Below are positions 55,101 through 61,772 of a stretch of 64,000 bases of DNA, in pieces. Location of the stretch: positions 21,093,982 through 21,157,981 of the forward strand of contig OZ007569.1 of the NCBI GenBank assembly GCA_963931925.1. The letters are read 5' to 3'. Source of the stretch: Onchidella celtica. Its lineage: Eukaryota; Mollusca; Gastropoda; Systellommatophora; Onchidiidae. The translations under genes and the position numbers were made by a program. How positions within the stretch are numbered: the stretch's first letter is position 1; every line of letters begins with the position of its first letter. The notes beneath the pieces were generated by a model that saw nothing but the letters and a program-made list of their open reading frames with translations, had not been told where the DNA came from and made no database searches.

Positions 55101-57547
55101 CAAATATTTGAATGCATGCTAGATTGTCATAAGCGTCATAGATATGGTTCAATTGTTCAGCGAAAAGCACATTCGAATTTTGACTTTTTATATGGTCGGT
55201 CAGGTGTTGGAACCTTGTTCAAATTTAACTCATCAAAGGCTGTTATTTGGGGTTCGTAATTTTTTACATAGAAAGCTGTAGCGGAGCAGTGAATATAACT
55301 CTGTATTTTCTCTATTGGGTTCTGTAGACTACAGTCCTTAAACAACAGCCTTTGATATTAGTTTTAAGTAGGTTCCAATGGGCAGTTGCTGTTATATATC
55401 AGTGATCCATTCAAATGTAATAGAACACCAAAATGTTTGGTTAGACAAAATTATGTTACATTTGTACGGGTTTCATTGTGAAATAAAATCAACTATTTGT
55501 CAATAAATGCATATATAATTAATTATTTTCTCATTTTCTTTACCAGAGTCAATATCGTGATCTGGAAAATGCCATTCCTAGACCTCCTGCAGGCTCACAA
55601 CTGGTGGCTGTCAATGATCATGATGATGATGGTGAGTGCAGTTTGTAGGTGTTGTGTATGGGTGAAAACATTGATATGAATATGTAAATCAGTAGAACTG
55701 GAAAAGAAGTTCTCAACCAAGGGGATGTGATTATTGCAGTTTTAAGAGGGACCATGAAGCAAGAATGGTTGAAAACTCCTGAACTAGAAGCTATGAAAGC
55801 CTGTTTGGATTTTGCACACATGCGAAGAAGGCGTTATGCCTGTGGATCCATGAAAGAATTATTTTCTAGCAGGTTGTTTCCGAAGGAGGCTGAACTCTAC
55901 AGGTTGATTTAACAGATTTTTATCAGATTTACAAAATTCATATTAAAGACATACCTTACAGACAGGGCCTTTTCGTGTTTGACTTTTAATTTCACTTTTA
56001 TTTGGTCTTATTTATAAGGATCTGAAAGCTGAAAACTAACCCAAAGTAAGGTAATGAAAAAAAAAGAAAAAAGTGCAAAGTTGCTGTTATCATGCTGTTA
56101 AGCCCAAATTCAAGCCCAAAACTCAGTTTGGCTCAGTGCGACACGTATTAATGACTCAGTTTTCAAATATTGTTTCTCCCGGGCAAGACAAATATGGCTC
56201 TTGTATTTACTATTTTTCAGTGAGACAGAGATTGCCACTTTTCCTGCGGGAAGTCCCAACTGATCATGAAGTGACAAGGAGGATGAAAAGAGCTGCAAAT
56301 TCCATTGACGGATTCAGGTCTGATTTTTCACCAATTATGCATCCACTGTTTTTATTTTATTCAGAAATATAGCAAAAATATCATTCTTCGTTTTTATTCA
56401 CTTGAGCATGTCAGTTTATTTGATCGGTGATGACATTTATATAGAATTTATAGCTTAATTGTTGCTACAGGTCTCTAAGCTGCAAATATCTTATCATGTT
56501 CCACCAATCTGTGTAAGGATGGATTATGCTTTATAAAAAAACAACAAATTGTATAAAATGTGCACTTTTCCCTTTTTTTCTTCAGTATCCGCCTAGGTGT
56601 CTTTCTACGACGTTACCCAGTATTTTCCAACAATTTGGTATACAACATGTCATAGTTTCAGTAAGAAATGTAGATATGAGAGCATTTTTTCTGAACTGTA
56701 TAGGGCTCGCGAAACCGATAGCGCTGAAAATTACGTATTTTAGGAAAAAAAATTACGTAGCGAATGAGTTAATTGTTGCTACAGGTCTCTAAGCTGCAAA
56801 TATCTTATCATGTTCCACCAATCTGTGTAAGGATGGATTATGCTTTATAAAAAACAACAAATTGTATAAAATGTGCACTTTTCCCTTTTTTTTCTTCAGT
56901 ATCCGCCTAGGTGTCTTTCTACGACGTTACCCAGTTGCCCGAGTATTTGTTCTTGTATATATGGTGAGTATTATCTGCTGTCAACTGGTTTTCCCACCCT
57001 ATACCTTTGTGGTGACATATAGGAAGGGAACCTGATTGTTTTTGGGAAAGAAGGCTAAGAGGGGACAGTGGAAGGAGGTGCTCTTACAAGGTTCATGAGA
57101 AGAAGTCAGAGTATGCTGCATGTCACTGAGTATGAACTGACCGCAATTGATAGCTACTTTTTGTTGAGGAAGGGTATGCAGGAGGTTCTGTTGTTTCAAA
57201 TCCTGGTAGCATGCTAAATTTGTTAAAAATATAGTAAAATAGAAGACAAAATCTGATACCACTGTGGGACCATGCAAATAAATTTTTTTTTTGTGTCGTC
57301 ACATTTCTAACGTATACTAAGCTCTATTGGGTCTCATAGTCTCCTCTTATTTTTACAGTGCATTCGATAGCTTTTACAGTGAAATCAACAATATAATCAT
57401 GTTAATTTATAATTAAATATTATATCTCTCTTCTCAATATCTCCCTTCATTCAGGCCTTACTTCACTTGTGGGTACTCATTGTGATGATGACTTATCAGC
57501 CAGAAATCCACGGTTCTGACTATCAACCCAAACCTCCTGACCCATGA
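42602..57547 (+). CDS. GOLGA5: Golgin-84 (golgin subfamily A member 5), 14 coding exons, 763 aa
   Basis: Golgin-84 is a coiled-coil tether anchored in the Golgi membrane; in vertebrates it binds Rab1 and acts in intra-Golgi transport and ribbon assembly. Exons: 42602-43166, 44621-44914, 46114-46333, 47118-47241, 49546-49642, 50438-50544, 51958-52125, 53041-53169, 53521-53619, 54406-54555, 55547-55631, 56221-56317, 56900-56963, 57455-57547. The start MSWFSAVTGKAEDFLNKLD matches the human MSWFVDLAGKAEDLLNRVD. A Ser/Thr/Pro-rich region runs to about residue 255. A long coiled coil follows (about 257-655), with golgin-84-specific KDAQLAVLRVRL and LIQKQTVLEALSTEKNSL. Then comes the conserved RMKRAANSIDGFSIRLGVFL-type segment and a membrane span at about 725-745, with a short tail. 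Human is 731 aa. All phases agree and the stop is TGA at 57545. Confidence 0.95.
43859..44261. mobile_element. 403 bp MITE with TA duplication
   Basis: Inverted ends TGTGAGTGTGCATGAGAAAA continue through CCCACAATAAGTCGGCAA, about 39 bp nearly perfect, flanked by TA (43857-43858 and 44262-44263). It has no coding capacity and lies in golgin-84 intron 1. It is mariner-like by inference. Confidence 0.75.
44621..44914 (+). CDS. GOLGA5: GOLGA5 coding exon 2
   Basis: This exon encodes residues 189-286, from the acidic linker to the start of the coiled coil (LSSLELENRLLRNEVASLND). The acceptor is gacag and the donor gtaaaa; phase 1 on both sides. Confidence 0.93.
45412..45880 (+). mobile_element. 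tRNA-derived SINE, copy 1
   Basis: The tRNA-like head has an A-box-like TGGTCTAGAGGC and B-box-like GGTTCTAAACC, and tRNA-like folding is plausible (gcctctcatgcc, cccgggttctaaacccggg). The body shares with copy 2 (51191 onward) the segments tattggggggtaggat-gagta, gcacgttaaagatacctt and gaggtgtaaatgccaa. A block of about 65 bp in this copy is duplicated in tandem (45493-45560 and 45562-45622). It is transcribed by RNA polymerase III if active. It lies in golgin-84 intron 2, sense. Confidence 0.8.
46114..46333 (+). CDS. GOLGA5: GOLGA5 coding exon 3
   Basis: This exon encodes residues 287-359, coiled coil with LTEALKAKDAQLAVLRVRLD, nearly identical to the human block. The acceptor is ttacag and the donor gtagtg; phase 1 in, phase 2 out. 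Confidence 0.95.
46394..46760 (+). repeat. Dispersed repeat of unknown family, copy 2
   Basis: Matches 4960-5320 on the same strand (taaggcctcca, ctacaaaat, ttttaaaaggtcttgaagtt, gagccacaactgag). It lies in golgin-84 intron 3. No structure explains it. Confidence 0.55.
47118..47241 (+). CDS. GOLGA5: GOLGA5 coding exon 4
   Basis: This exon encodes residues 360-401 (SQTLDTMKEKLEEVEAVLRR). The acceptor is tcacag and the donor gttagg; phase 2 in, phase 0 out. Confidence 0.92.
47341..48463 (+). pseudogene. Decayed TTAA-type transposon with transposase-like N-terminal remnants
   Basis: The right end is AAAGGGTTAA (48454-48463), as in the other TTAA elements. Upstream, an ORF beginning MASGSGKRERISLFEL with a Ser/Asp-rich VRQSDSEDNFS, then in another frame a Ser-rich and Lys/Arg-rich stretch, resembles the disordered N-terminus of piggyBac-type transposases. 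The left end was not found. The assignment is inference from composition plus the TTAA end. Confidence 0.35.
48464..49545. other. 3' part of GOLGA5 intron 4
   Basis: About 1.1 kb of AT-rich sequence without a recognisable element or exon. Confidence 0.5.
49546..49642 (+). CDS. GOLGA5: GOLGA5 coding exon 5
   Basis: This exon encodes residues 402-433 (REAEERQSRLEQEQQSMAEA). The acceptor is gatag, followed by AGAG repeats. The chosen AG keeps phase 0 and alignment with human EMERQNLAEAITLAERK. Confidence 0.9.
49935..50305. mobile_element. 371 bp MITE with 10 bp target duplication and central hairpin
   Basis: Ends are CAGACTAATAAAATACCCAG and, reverse complemented, CAGACTAATAAATTAACCAG. Both are flanked by TTTGACACCA (49925-49934 and 50306-50315), a direct repeat of 10 bp. 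An 8-10 bp duplication points to hAT or Mutator-like elements. The interior holds a strong hairpin at 50190-50249. It lies in golgin-84 intron 5. Confidence 0.75.
50190..50249. repeat. GC-rich hairpin within the MITE
   Basis: Arms of 22-23 nt (CCCGAGCGGCGGCC against GGCCGCCGCTCGGG, extended by CGGAATTT/AAATTCCG) are separated by a 13-14 nt loop. One base in the T run is unpaired. Confidence 0.9.
50438..50544 (+). CDS. GOLGA5: GOLGA5 coding exon 6
   Basis: This exon encodes residues 434-469 (SARKELTEYKDKAARILQ), matching human SSKQELIDYKQKATRILQ. The acceptor is tttcag and the donor gtgagt. Confidence 0.95.
51191..51885 (+). mobile_element. tRNA-derived SINE, copy 2 (interrupted by a LINE fragment)
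   Basis: The tRNA-like head has tggcctagaggc and ggctcgatcccc (B box). The body matches copy 1 at 45412. It is split at 51543-51863 by a LINE fragment, after which its tail resumes (aaaataaagtcct, as in copy 1 aaaataaagacct). It lies in golgin-84 intron 6, sense. Confidence 0.8.
51543..51863 (-). mobile_element. 5'-truncated LINE fragment with 13 bp target duplication
   Basis: GAACCTACAAAAT occurs at 51530-51542 and 51864-51876. The minus-strand frame (51896-51591) reads HTSWESAVLDRSTWRGLI, then a Lys/Arg/Glu-rich stretch, then a zinc-finger-like tail CPVYGKHFRARIGLTSHLRTH in which the second Cys is Tyr. This is the familiar C-terminal end of RTE-like invertebrate reverse transcriptases. The first 11 or so codons belong to the flank. 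The fragment is inserted in the SINE tail. Confidence 0.75.
51958..52125 (+). CDS. GOLGA5: GOLGA5 coding exon 7
   Basis: This exon encodes residues 470-525 (SKEKLIASMRDGSN, MRQERDMAREELQQ). The acceptor is ccacag and the donor gtcagt; phase 0 on both sides. Confidence 0.93.
52360..52732. mobile_element. TTAA-type MITE, one end decayed
   Basis: The left end is TTAACCTTTACGTGCCGCAG. The reverse complement of the right end is TTCAACCTTTATGCACCAAG. Imperfect inverted ends of about 20 bp; the right TTAA is mutated. It lies in golgin-84 intron 7. Confidence 0.5.
52763..52985 (+). repeat. Dispersed foldback repeat, copy 2
   Basis: GAAAAAGTTGTATGTAGCAA pairs with the inverted GAAAAAGTTGCTTGTAACAA downstream, forming a foldback with arms of about 45 bp. 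The whole segment matches 6561-6705 in reverse orientation. Confidence 0.6.
53041..53169 (+). CDS. GOLGA5: GOLGA5 coding exon 8
   Basis: This exon encodes residues 526-568 (DVESQLQQESDTSQETIRSL). The acceptor is ttttag and the donor gtgaga; phase 0 on both sides. Confidence 0.93.
53521..53619 (+). CDS. GOLGA5: GOLGA5 coding exon 9
   Basis: This exon encodes residues 569-601 (FQSRVNDRESEIEKLRNQ), aligning with human LQSRIKDRDEEIQKLRNQ. The acceptor is ttgcag and the donor gttggt. Confidence 0.93.
54117..54344. mobile_element. TTAA-bounded 228 bp MITE
   Basis: Ends TTAACCCTGTAGGCCC and, reverse complemented, TTAACCCTCTCGGCCC (13 of 16). It stops only 61 bp upstream of golgin-84 exon 10, so it may include branch-point or polypyrimidine context of that exon. 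No coding capacity. Confidence 0.65.
54406..54555 (+). CDS. GOLGA5: GOLGA5 coding exon 10
   Basis: This exon encodes residues 602-651 and carries the golgin-84 signature LIQKQTVLEALSTEKNSLVL. The acceptor is tcacag and the donor gtacat; phase 0 on both sides. Confidence 0.96.
55207..55379. repeat. Foldback MITE-like inverted repeat, 173 bp
   Basis: The left arm has TTGGAACCT, then ATCAAAGGCTGTTATTT. The reverse complement of the right arm has TTGGAACCT and ATCAAAGGCTGTTGTTT. Arms are about 45 bp and somewhat diverged. It lies in golgin-84 intron 10. Confidence 0.6.
55547..55631 (+). CDS. GOLGA5: GOLGA5 coding exon 11
   Basis: This exon encodes residues 652-679, a poorly conserved linker ending in VNDHDDD. 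The acceptor is accag and the donor gtgagt; phase 0 in, phase 1 out. Confidence 0.85.
56221..56317 (+). CDS. GOLGA5: GOLGA5 coding exon 12
   Basis: This exon encodes residues 680-711, including RRMKRAANSIDGF, equivalent to human GKVRKAASSIDQF. The acceptor is tttcag and the donor gtctga splits an AG/T serine codon. Confidence 0.93.
56455..56621 (+). repeat. Partial duplicate of intron 12 / exon 13 of GOLGA5 (decoy exon)
   Basis: 167 bp almost identical to 56769-56935, offset by 314 bp, differing by one base in each of two homopolymers. It contains the ttcttcag acceptor and the first 36 bp of exon 13 (56586 onward, IRLGVFLRRYP). Then the copy breaks off and the frame reaches a TAG at 56653-56655. 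Both copies begin at TTAA. Confidence 0.92.
56622..56768. mobile_element. Remnant between the exon-13 copies with TTAA-type end
   Basis: 147 bp unique to this place. Its right end, reverse complemented after the TTAA at 56769-56772, is CTCATTCGCTACG, resembling the ends of the TTAA elements nearby (CTCACTGATGCC). Two copies of attacgta lie inside. It is probably a truncated piggyBac-like MITE, by inference. Confidence 0.35.
56900..56963 (+). CDS. GOLGA5: GOLGA5 coding exon 13
   Basis: This exon encodes residues 712-733, SIRLGVFLRRYPVARVFV, the start of the membrane anchor. This copy rather than the upstream duplicate is functional: it continues as VARVFVLVYM, has a gtgagt donor and joins exon 14 in phase 0. 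Confidence 0.95.
57455..57547 (+). CDS. GOLGA5: GOLGA5 coding exon 14 with stop
   Basis: This exon encodes residues 734-763, ALLHLWVLIVMMTYQPEIHG, finishing the transmembrane span and short tail, then TGA. Human has ALLHLWVMIVLLTYTPEMH at this place. Confidence 0.96.
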   Translation, partial: ALLHLWVLIVMMTYQPEIHGSDYQPKPPDP

Positions 57548-59217
57548 ACTTCCAGGCTAGTACATCCATCAGTTGTGACAGCCAAATCTCATGCAACTAA
57601 GTAGGCTGGAAAATTCAAAATTTATACATACTGAACCCTGAATCACAGGCTTTCAATGCCAACCTGGAAGGAGAGAAACTGTTTTGTTGGGTATTTGCCA
57701 TATTGTTGCAAGTGCATTTTTGCCTGTTGGAGGAAATTACGATTGAAGTTTGGTTGGCAAAAGGGCTAAAATGCATAAAACATTATGCCACATACACATA
57801 TCTAGAAAAGTTTTTAACTTGTTGGAATGACACTTACACATTTATGAAATCAGGAGTGAGAGAACCATTTTCATGTCAAAACCTCAATTGTCAAATTGTT
57901 GTGTACAGCAGGATGGCAAATACCCATCGGTTTGGACTTCAACACTTTTGAGAAAACATAACAAAAGGATCCAAGAAGCTCATTGGACTTTGAATATGTG
58001 AGAGACAAACATTATACATACCACTCAAACACATTTGCCTGAAAGGAGGGGTGGGTTCATGTGTGGGGAGAATGAGGTGAAGAAAGAATGTAAACATTGT
58101 CAACATTATTTTGGATTGGCTTTGCTGATCGTGAAACTTGTTGCTGTTTTTGTGAACATGTTATATTTTCTAAAGATGAAAGAGTGAAAGTGGAGCTGAT
58201 CTGAAAGAGTGTTGCCATTGTCCAGTTTTGGACCCTATCTCTTGTTTTATATTATCTGTCTGTTGGATGATTCTCATGTACAGCGTCCATACTTAGCAGT
58301 GGGGTAAATTTTGAGTGCAGTTTTTTTTCCCCTTGATTTTGTCCCTTTTTTTTTAAAACTGTTTTTTGTTTTTGATGAAAGGTTATCTCAACATTGAAAG
58401 GCATCTGTTTGGGTATCCAATTACTCTGAGCAGCAAACATTTTTTGATTAAGTATACCCTGTAAATAGGTAAAAATTGATCCGTTCCCAAGGAATACTTA
58501 TTAAGAGGGTTCCACTGTGTCCCTATCACTATAACTGTTAGGAAATAGTGGTAATCTACATTGGGGATCCAACCATTACAATGAAAAATGTATCACACTT
58601 TACATACCTAAGTATAATCGTTTCAAAAAAGGCGACAGAAAGGTTCTAATGATGCCTCCAGAAAGAGGTAAAATGCAACTGAAATGTTAAAATCAGTGTT
58701 GTGCAAGAAATTAACATACATTGGGTCTGCAAAGGGCAAAGAGCTCCCCCATGGTCAGTCCATAAGTATGGCCTGGCTGAAATTATATCTGTAAAATGTA
58801 TAGAAATGTGAACTTACTGTGAATTGTTAGGGGCCCTAAGTGTTAAAGATAAGCAGTCATTCATGTTCACAGTGTGAAATTGTTAGGAGCCTTAAGTGAT
58901 AGATGACAAGTATACCAAATTTTGTAGCTGATACTTGATTCCTGCAAACATGAAGGAAATTAAACTAAGGATATTTACATTCTGTTTGTATGAGTGTAAT
59001 GGTGAAAAGTGTATGCTAGAAACTGTTTAGTGTCTGTGGATTATTTCCTGGGCAGAAACAAAGGAGAGAGAGGAGTGTGAGTGTGAGAAAAAAAAACTGA
59101 GAGAGGGAGATTTACTTTACGTATTGCAAATGATCATATCAATGTTTTTTAAGTAAATGTACATTATTTAGGTATTTTGCAATGGGAAGTTACCAGAGGT
59201 CTTTGAATAAATATACA
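57548..59217 (+). other. GOLGA5 3' UTR, proximal part
   Basis: No ORF of interest. A candidate polyadenylation signal AATAAA is at 59206-59211, just before a MITE. Others lie further down (60241, 60797, 63078). Which one is used cannot be told from sequence alone. Confidence 0.5.
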
Positions 59218-59219
59218 TA

Positions 59220-60002
59220 CAGTGGAACTTGCTTAAAGTCAACACCTTGGGACCAAAAAAAAGTGCTGATTTCAACCGAGGTTGACATTAACCGTATTCA
59301 GGGGATATGATCCCTGAGGTACAAATTTTGTATTGTGTATTCGTTGAGTTATGTCCCTTGTCAAAGGACATCGGAGATAACCCGTTGGCGACAGATAATT
59401 GTCTTTGAGAAGTTACAGCTTCGTGTCCAAATTTAGAACGTTGTACCTCTTAGAGTTAGACATTTTGTTCAGGCAGGCCTACTGTCTTATAAAAGGCGAG
59501 TTTGGTTGAGTGCGCAGTCGAGTGAATGGGACGATTTTGGGCGTGGGGAAGTTGACCTAATGCGGGGCGGGCGGGCGAGTGAGCGAACCATCCGTGGCTC
59601 ACAACGCGTGCGAAGCAATGTTTGCGGCACGTGTTATTACCAGAGACCTCGTGTATAGAATGTCTTTGTTAGTACTGTAGCCTACACACTTTACATGGTA
59701 CAATACACACCCCCTCTACCTCTCACTACCTGCAGCGGCACACTAGGTCTGACCAGCAGTGCATCTAGTGGCTTAGTAGTACATGTACTAGTAGTAGGCT
59801 GCTGCAGGAGAAAAAAGTATGTGGTCAGCCAACCCGAGTTGGTTGATGGTGTTGATTTTAAGCGAACTGCGGTACCGACGCTGTTGACATCATCCGAAAC
59901 GAAATACAAAGAAATAATAAGGGAAAAAACGGGACCAAGAAGAAGAGTTGACTTTAACCGGGAATTTACTTCAAGCGAGTTGACTTCTCGCGGGTTCCAC
60001 TG
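59220..60002. mobile_element. Mariner-like MITE, 783 bp
   Basis: Ends CAGTGGAACTTGCTTAAAGT and, reverse complemented, CAGTGGAACCCGCGAGAAGT, both continuing CAAC, flanked by TA (59218-59219 and 60003-60004). Subterminal repeats (ttgac-ttaacc) are present. The CAGTGGAAC start is typical of Tc1/mariner-group ends. No transposase. Confidence 0.75.
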
Positions 60003-60004
60003 TA

Positions 60005-61100
60005 TTGTAAATTTTTAACTGTCTTTTGAGTCAGAGATAAGAATATGGTGAGACTGATGAAAATTATTCTGAGCTAATCCATGCTGTATGATTGCTGTGC
60101 CAGTATTGTTTAGATTTCTGAGACATATTGAGATTTAATTTGAATCCATGAAGTATGCTTTGAAGTAAAGAATTTCTTCTCCCATATGTTAAAGTGTATG
60201 AAATATAATTGCTTCAGTGGATTTAGTGTAGCCGTTCTAGAATAAATACCTAGTCCCTGTGGAGAGGTCTTTCAATAGAAATCCCCTCCCCCTCTCTTGT
60301 CACCAGGCTGTAGGCCCTATTTCTCTCATGTCTTTAGTTCCTCAACCCTATGTATGTGCATCCACACATATTTAGCCAAACCATTTCCCAGCTTGACCGA
60401 ACCACAACATGGCAACTTCCATTACCTCAAAATTGAAATTTTTCTTTCAGACTTAATCAATTGCAATGCATGTAGTTAATTGAATAGTGTAATTCTGTCC
60501 TTATGCACCCAAGTTTCAACGAATGTATAGCACTTTTTCCAGATACATGAAGAAACTGCTTCCAGTATAACTGACTTGCTCACACAGGAAAAACACCCCA
60601 TGTATCTTTCATGCACGGTCAAACCATATCAGGACAAAAAATCATCACACAGCATATGTACTATGGACATGTATTACAAACTGAACGCAGTTGTTTTGTC
60701 CTATAGACCAAGTAGTTTTCAGTATATTTGTTTTTGTTTAAAACTGTTAAGGTGTGGTTTGCAAGTAAGGGAGACTTTGTTGTCAGAGTTTCATTCAATA
60801 AAATAATGAGACCTCTGCTTAGTTTCATAAAGAAGAGAAAGTCTTAGTGACTCCAAGCTTGTTTCTTTTTACATTATAGATTTGATGGTGTTTTTTTTTG
60901 TTTTTTTGTTATATGTACCTGTATTATATTGTCACGGTCATGCCACAATTGCCTACGTCATTTTTTTGGTGTTTTGAGATGAAATGCTCACATTGATCAG
61001 ACAATTACGTTGGTCTGTTTGACAGTTATATCGTTTTGTTTCGTTGAATTATGAGTTTTTAAACCAAAACCCAAATCCACCTAAATCACAATTTTTACAC
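60005..61100. other. Downstream AT-rich region
   Basis: 3' UTR or intergenic sequence with AATAAA at 60241-60246 and 60797-60802. No gene is seen. Confidence 0.4.
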
Positions 61101-61215
61101 TGTTGTTAGGGGAGCGTAGTCCGTTCACAAAGCCAAATAGAGAAAATACTGAGTTGTGATCTCTCTTCCGCGGGAGCGTTTACTAAATAAAATATTACGC
61201 TCCTCTAACAACAGC
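61101..61215. repeat. Small foldback element, about 115 bp
   Basis: CTGTTGTTAGGGGAGCGTA at the left and, reverse complemented, CTGTTGTTAGAGGAGCGTA at the right. The same end motif recurs at about 63254-63269 (cccctaacaacag). Confidence 0.6.
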
Positions 61216-61488
61216 TACCACTATATTTGAAGTAAACAGTTCTCTCCTTGATTTTCAAAAAACACCAAAACATGACTTGGGCATTTGTGGAATGACCGTG
61301 ATGATATTGTTCTATTTAGGAATTTGCAAACAGATTTTTCTTTTTTTATTGCTGTATTGTAACATCATAGTTTTTGAGTGCTGTGGGGACTATGTAGGTA
61401 TTATTGTGCATAAGATAGACCATTCCCATCTCCAAGTAACCTCCCAGTGTCATGGGTAACTTTGCTTATCCCAGTCATAATTTTAGCC

Positions 61489-61772
61489 CCTGGCCGACGC
61501 TCCATTGACATAGATGGAGGTAGCAAAGTAGGAATGTTGATATCCATCACTATGTCAGTGGAACTGCAATATATCTTGGGTTTGATAGATCTATTGGTTT
61601 TCTTATATTGAATTAGATTTTATCTTATAAACCTGGCCGACGCTCCATTGACATAGATGGAGGTAGCAAAGTAGGAATGTTGATATCCATCACTATGTCA
61701 GTGGAACTGCAATATATCTTGGGTTTGATAGATCTATTGGTTTTCTTATATTGAATTAGATTTTATCTTATA
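61489..61772 (+). repeat. Exact tandem duplication of 141 bp
   Basis: 61489-61629 and 61632-61772 are identical by eye, separated by 2 bp. Each starts CCTGGCCGACGCTCCATTGA. No ORF and no inverted ends. Confidence 0.93.

Noticed and set aside
56586-56655. A second genuine GOLGA5 exon 13
   Set aside because: The copy breaks off after 36 coding bases, loses the membrane segment and reaches a stop; 56900-56963 is in phase and complete.
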